From Halomonas sp. 328 (GTDB taxonomy: Bacteria > Pseudomonadota > Gammaproteobacteria > Pseudomonadales > Halomonadaceae): a stretch of 64,000 nt of DNA. Both the position numbers and the translations under genes were made by a program. Positions 61,538 through 64,000 of the stretch are shown piece after piece (the stretch's first letter is position 1; every line of letters starts with the position of its first letter). Location: NCBI RefSeq assembly GCF_015645095.1, contig NZ_JADOTW010000020.1, forward strand, positions 22,409-86,408, in the 5' to 3' direction. The notes beneath the pieces are model-generated. The model searched no databases and was not told the origin of the DNA. It saw only the letters and a list, made by a program, of their open reading frames with translations.

Positions 61538-63541
61538 TCAGGAGGCCGGTGTCTCAGGGGTCACGCTGCTCTCCTGGAGCCGCGCACCGAAGGTCTCTTC
61601 CAGCTGCTGTACCTGAGGGTCGGCCTTGAGGGCCGCTACCGCCTCGGCATGACGCTCGGCGGCCAGCCGCTGGGCTCGCGCCTGGGGCGTCTCGATTCCC
61701 GCCGGCAGCTCTGCGACTTCGACCACCAGGCGGCGCGAGATATCCTGGGCGGCCAGCGCCGCCTGGATACGCTGATGGTGCACCTCGGCATTCATCGCCG
61801 ACTGGGAGGGGTCGAGGCGCAGCTGCAACGTCTGACCATCGTCGGCCTCCACCACGCAGTGGGCCGCCAGGTTGCGGGTCAGCCCGCCCAGCCCCAGGCT
61901 CTCGAAGCGCTCCAGCCACTGGGCGTGATCGAGCTGGCCATCCGCCGCCAGCGGCGCCGTGGCGGAGGCGACGGGGGACGACTCGGGCAGCGACGGCTCG
62001 CTTGGCGCTGTCGCCGGGGCCGCCGGCTCGGCGGCGGGCGGTTCCAGGCTGGCGTCGGCCGGTGCCTCGACCACCGCCCTGTCGGGCGTGGCCGGGGCCT
62101 CGGGAGACGGCGACACCGTCTCGGGCGGCATGTCGGCCGCTGTCTCGGGATAAGGCTCCCAGGGCGGCGGCTCTACCGCCGCCGAGGTGGGCGCGGGAGC
62201 CGCGTCAGGAACGGGTGCCGTGGCGACCGCCTGGGGGGGCTCACTGGCCGACCGGGACTCGACCTCCGGCATCTGGGCGGTCGGCTCGGGGGGCTGAGCC
62301 GGCTGCGCCGCCTCGCTGCCACCATCCGGGGCTCGATCGGCCGGGGCCGGTGACGGCTCCTCTCCTGCCACCGGCCCGCTCGGATTCATTGCCGGCTCGG
62401 CACGCAGCGGCAGTGGCGTCTGGGCCGGCTTCGGCACCCCCTGGGGACGGAAGGCCAACATCCGCAGCAGGGTCATCTCCAGGGCCCCTCGGGGATCCGG
62501 GGCCTGGCCCATATCGGCGCGTCCCTGGAGCCCGATCTGGTAGTAGAGCTGGATATCCTCGGCGGTAAAGCGCGCCGCCAGGGCCAGCAGGGCATCGCGA
62601 TCGCCATGGGCGTTGCTGACGCCTCCCGGCACCATCTGCGCTACCGCCAGGCGGTGCAACACGCCGACCAGATCGTCCAGCACGCCGGCGAAATCGGGTC
62701 CCTGCTCGGCCAGGCTGGCCACCTCGGCCAGCAGCCGAGCGGCATCCACCTCGGCCAGGGCCTCCAGCAGGGCCAGCACGTGGCGATGATCCAGGGTGCC
62801 CAGCATGGCTGCCACGTCGCCGTGACGCACCTCGCCCTGGCCGAAGGCGATGGCCTGATCGGTGAGGCTCATGGCATCGCGCATGGAGCCATCCGCGGCC
62901 TTGCCCAGCAGCCACAGGGCACTCTCGTCGAAGGCCACCTGCTCGGCGGTCAGCACCTGGGTCAGGTGCTCCACCACCCGCTCCGGCGGCATGTTCTTGA
63001 GGGTGAACTGCAGGCAGCGCGACAGCACCGTCACCGGCAGTTTCTGGGGATCGGTGGTGGCCAGCAGGAACTTCACATGGGGCGGCGGCTCTTCCAGGGT
63101 CTTGAGCAGCGCATTGAAGCTGTGGGTGGAGAGCATGTGTACCTCATCGATGAGGTACACCTTGTAGCGGCCCTGGGTGGGCGCATACTGCACGTTGTCG
63201 AGCAGCTCCCGGGTATCCTCCACCTTGGTGCGCGAGGCCGCATCCACCTCGATCAGGTCGACGAAACGCCCCTCGTCGATGGCCCGACACGCCTCGCAGA
63301 CACCGCAAGGGGTCGAGGTCACCGCCTCGTCGCCCTCCCCCTTGGCGGTACAATTCAGGCACTTCGCCAGGATGCGCGCCAGCGTCGTCTTGCCCACCCC
63401 GCGGGTGCCGGTGAACAGATAGGCATGGTGCAGGCGCCCCTGATCGAGGGCGTTGACCAGTGCGCGGCGCACATGGTCCTGACCGACCAGCTCATGGAAG
63501 GTGCGCGGACGCCATTTGCGGGCCAAGACCTGATAGCTCAT
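61538..63541 (-). CDS. dnaX: DNA polymerase III subunits gamma/tau
   Basis: 667 residues. AAA+ domain with Walker A GTRGVGKTTLARILAK, a zinc module (CLNCTAKGEG...CGVCEACR), and DEVHMLSTHSFNALLKTLEEP; a long Pro/Ala/Glu linker (residues about 400-530) precedes the tau domain that binds polymerase and DnaB. I did not see a slippery poly-A frameshift site like that of E. coli. Confidence 0.95.
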   Translation of the reverse strand: MSYQVLARKWRPRTFHELVGQDHVRRALVNALDQGRLHHAYLFTGTRGVGKTTLARILAKCLNCTAKGEGDEAVTSTPCGVCEACRAIDEGRFVDLIEVDAASRTKVEDTRELLDNVQYAPTQGRYKVYLIDEVHMLSTHSFNALLKTLEEPPPHVKFLLATTDPQKLPVTVLSRCLQFTLKNMPPERVVEHLTQVLTAEQVAFDESALWLLGKAADGSMRDAMSLTDQAIAFGQGEVRHGDVAAMLGTLDHRHVLALLEALAEVDAARLLAEVASLAEQGPDFAGVLDDLVGVLHRLAVAQMVPGGVSNAHGDRDALLALAARFTAEDIQLYYQIGLQGRADMGQAPDPRGALEMTLLRMLAFRPQGVPKPAQTPLPLRAEPAMNPSGPVAGEEPSPAPADRAPDGGSEAAQPAQPPEPTAQMPEVESRSASEPPQAVATAPVPDAAPAPTSAAVEPPPWEPYPETAADMPPETVSPSPEAPATPDRAVVEAPADASLEPPAAEPAAPATAPSEPSLPESSPVASATAPLAADGQLDHAQWLERFESLGLGGLTRNLAAHCVVEADDGQTLQLRLDPSQSAMNAEVHHQRIQAALAAQDISRRLVVEVAELPAGIETPQARAQRLAAERHAEAVAALKADPQVQQLEETFGARLQESSVTPETPAS

Positions 63542-63672
63542 GCAGTGCGGAATCCTTACGGCAAGAAGTGGGGCGCCGACCCTGGGTCGAGCGATAACCC
63601 CCTATTCTAGCGGTTGGGGCCCATAGCGGAAAGCGCCGCCTCCGGCCCGCCCTCCCCGACTGGCGCGCACAC

Positions 63673-63706
63673 GAAAAAACCCCAGCCTCTTTCGACGCTG
63701 GGGTTT
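63673..63706 (-). terminator. Terminator after 5S-like remnant
   Basis: On the minus strand AACCCCAGC...GCTGGGGTT followed by TTTTCG. It resembles the true rrn terminator at 63904-63936 in tail sequence and lies just after the remnant. Confidence 0.8.
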
Positions 63707-63716
63707 TCTCTCAATA

Positions 63717-63800
63717 CGTGCCTGACGATGATCCGGCCGGCGCTCCGGGCGCCGGGCTCCGGTGGCCGGCACTCCGGGACTCTCGCATGGGGGTGAGACC
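63717..63800 (-). pseudogene. Degenerate 5S rRNA 3'-end remnant with insert
   Basis: Forward GTGCCTGACGATGA (63719-63732) and ACTCTCGCATGGGG (63779-63792) match, in order, the last part of the true 5S gene (63950-63963 and 63967-63980), but are separated by about 46 GC-rich bases in place of CCT. The 5' part of a 5S gene is not visible. A terminator follows. The rest of 63542-63949 holds no gene I can support. Confidence 0.6.
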
Positions 63801-63903
63801 GCCCGGCCCTTCGTGGCACCGCCACGAGGGCGGTCGAACGCCCCGAGCCGGCGAGGGGCCGGACCGCGAAGCGGCCCCTAGCGTTATCCTGGTTAGCCAC
63901 AGA

Positions 63904-63936
63904 CGAAAAACCCCGACCATCTAATGATGATCGGGG
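63904..63936 (-). terminator. Terminator of the rRNA operon
   Basis: On the minus strand CCCCGATCAT-CATTAG-ATGGTCGGGG then TTTTTC, directly after the 5S end: a typical rho-independent terminator. Confidence 0.9.
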
Positions 63937-63949
63937 CTTTTCTGAATAA

Positions 63950-64000
63950 GTGCCTGACGATGACCTACTCTCGCATGGGGAGACCCCACACTACCATCGG
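63950..64000 (-). rRNA. rrf: 5S ribosomal RNA, 3' end (partial)
   Basis: On the minus strand the sequence reads CCGATGGTAGTGTGGGGTCT then CCCCATGCGAGAGTAGG and GTCAGGCAC, the conserved 3' end of 5S rRNA. The 5' end and the rest of the operon lie beyond position 64000. Confidence 0.95.

Noticed and set aside
61538..63541. Programmed frameshift in dnaX making gamma
   Set aside because: I found no poly-A slippery heptamer in the linker; tau alone or another mechanism is possible.

Overview
The window looks like chromosomal DNA of a high-GC, moderately halophilic gammaproteobacterium, most likely a Halomonas-type member of the Halomonadaceae. The basis is base composition, the ArsJ/GAPDH arsenic module, and Pseudomonas-like local gene orders (dnaX-ybaB-recR; tal-STAS-PP2C regulator-mlaA). 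The genus call is inference from gene content, not from a 16S sequence. No prophage, integrase, transposase gene or CRISPR array is visible. The right edge cuts into an rRNA operon: the 3' end of a 5S rRNA gene lies on the minus strand.

Layout. (1) 379-12744, minus strand, is a cobalamin uptake and salvage locus: btuB-btuF-btuC-btuD behind a clear cobalamin riboswitch, an SBF-like transporter, and a tightly overlapped operon cobT-cbiZ-cbiB-cobD-cobU-cobS-cobC ending in a short second CobU-like gene. No corrin-ring synthesis genes are present, so the locus fits salvage. (2) 13021-18235 is mixed: a ferritin-like protein, a two-gene secreted/membrane unit with PDG repeats, a LexA-box-preceded PA0069-type radical SAM gene, a zinc alcohol dehydrogenase, a small HTH protein and a lipoprotein hydrolase. 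(3) 18327-27246 is an acyl-CoA catabolism region: acyl-CoA dehydrogenase, Ohr, SDR, acyl-CoA synthetase, permease, TetR regulator and thiolase. Three promoters share one TetR-type palindrome, two of these also carry a LiuR-like motif, and the dehydrogenase has a PsrA-like palindrome. (4) 27645-33946 holds an FMN reductase, fetAB, and an arsenic module (acr3; gapdh-arsJ-arsR) with an unusual 85-bp tandem triplication of the arsR translation start. (5) 34096-38831 is pstSCAB with a Pho box. (6) 38845-47453: TauE-like exporter, Bcr/CflA-type MFS, chemoreceptor, transaldolase, STAS and PP2C-regulator pair, mlaA, and a FabH-like synthase. (7) 47499-63541: hrpA, fadD, a YafJ-type amidotransferase with a VWA protein and a small membrane protein, oligopeptidase B, ycgN, ycgL, rnd, recR, ybaB, dnaX.

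No wholly new system is proven here. The observations most worth following are the second CobU-like gene that looks complementary to the main CobU; a palindromic intergenic element in two copies, one with matching 16-nt inserts in both arms; the arsR start triplication with an apparent CTG start; the composite TetR/LiuR-like operators; tandem remnants of a thiolase 3' end; and a 5S rRNA-like remnant with an insert next to the true 5S end.
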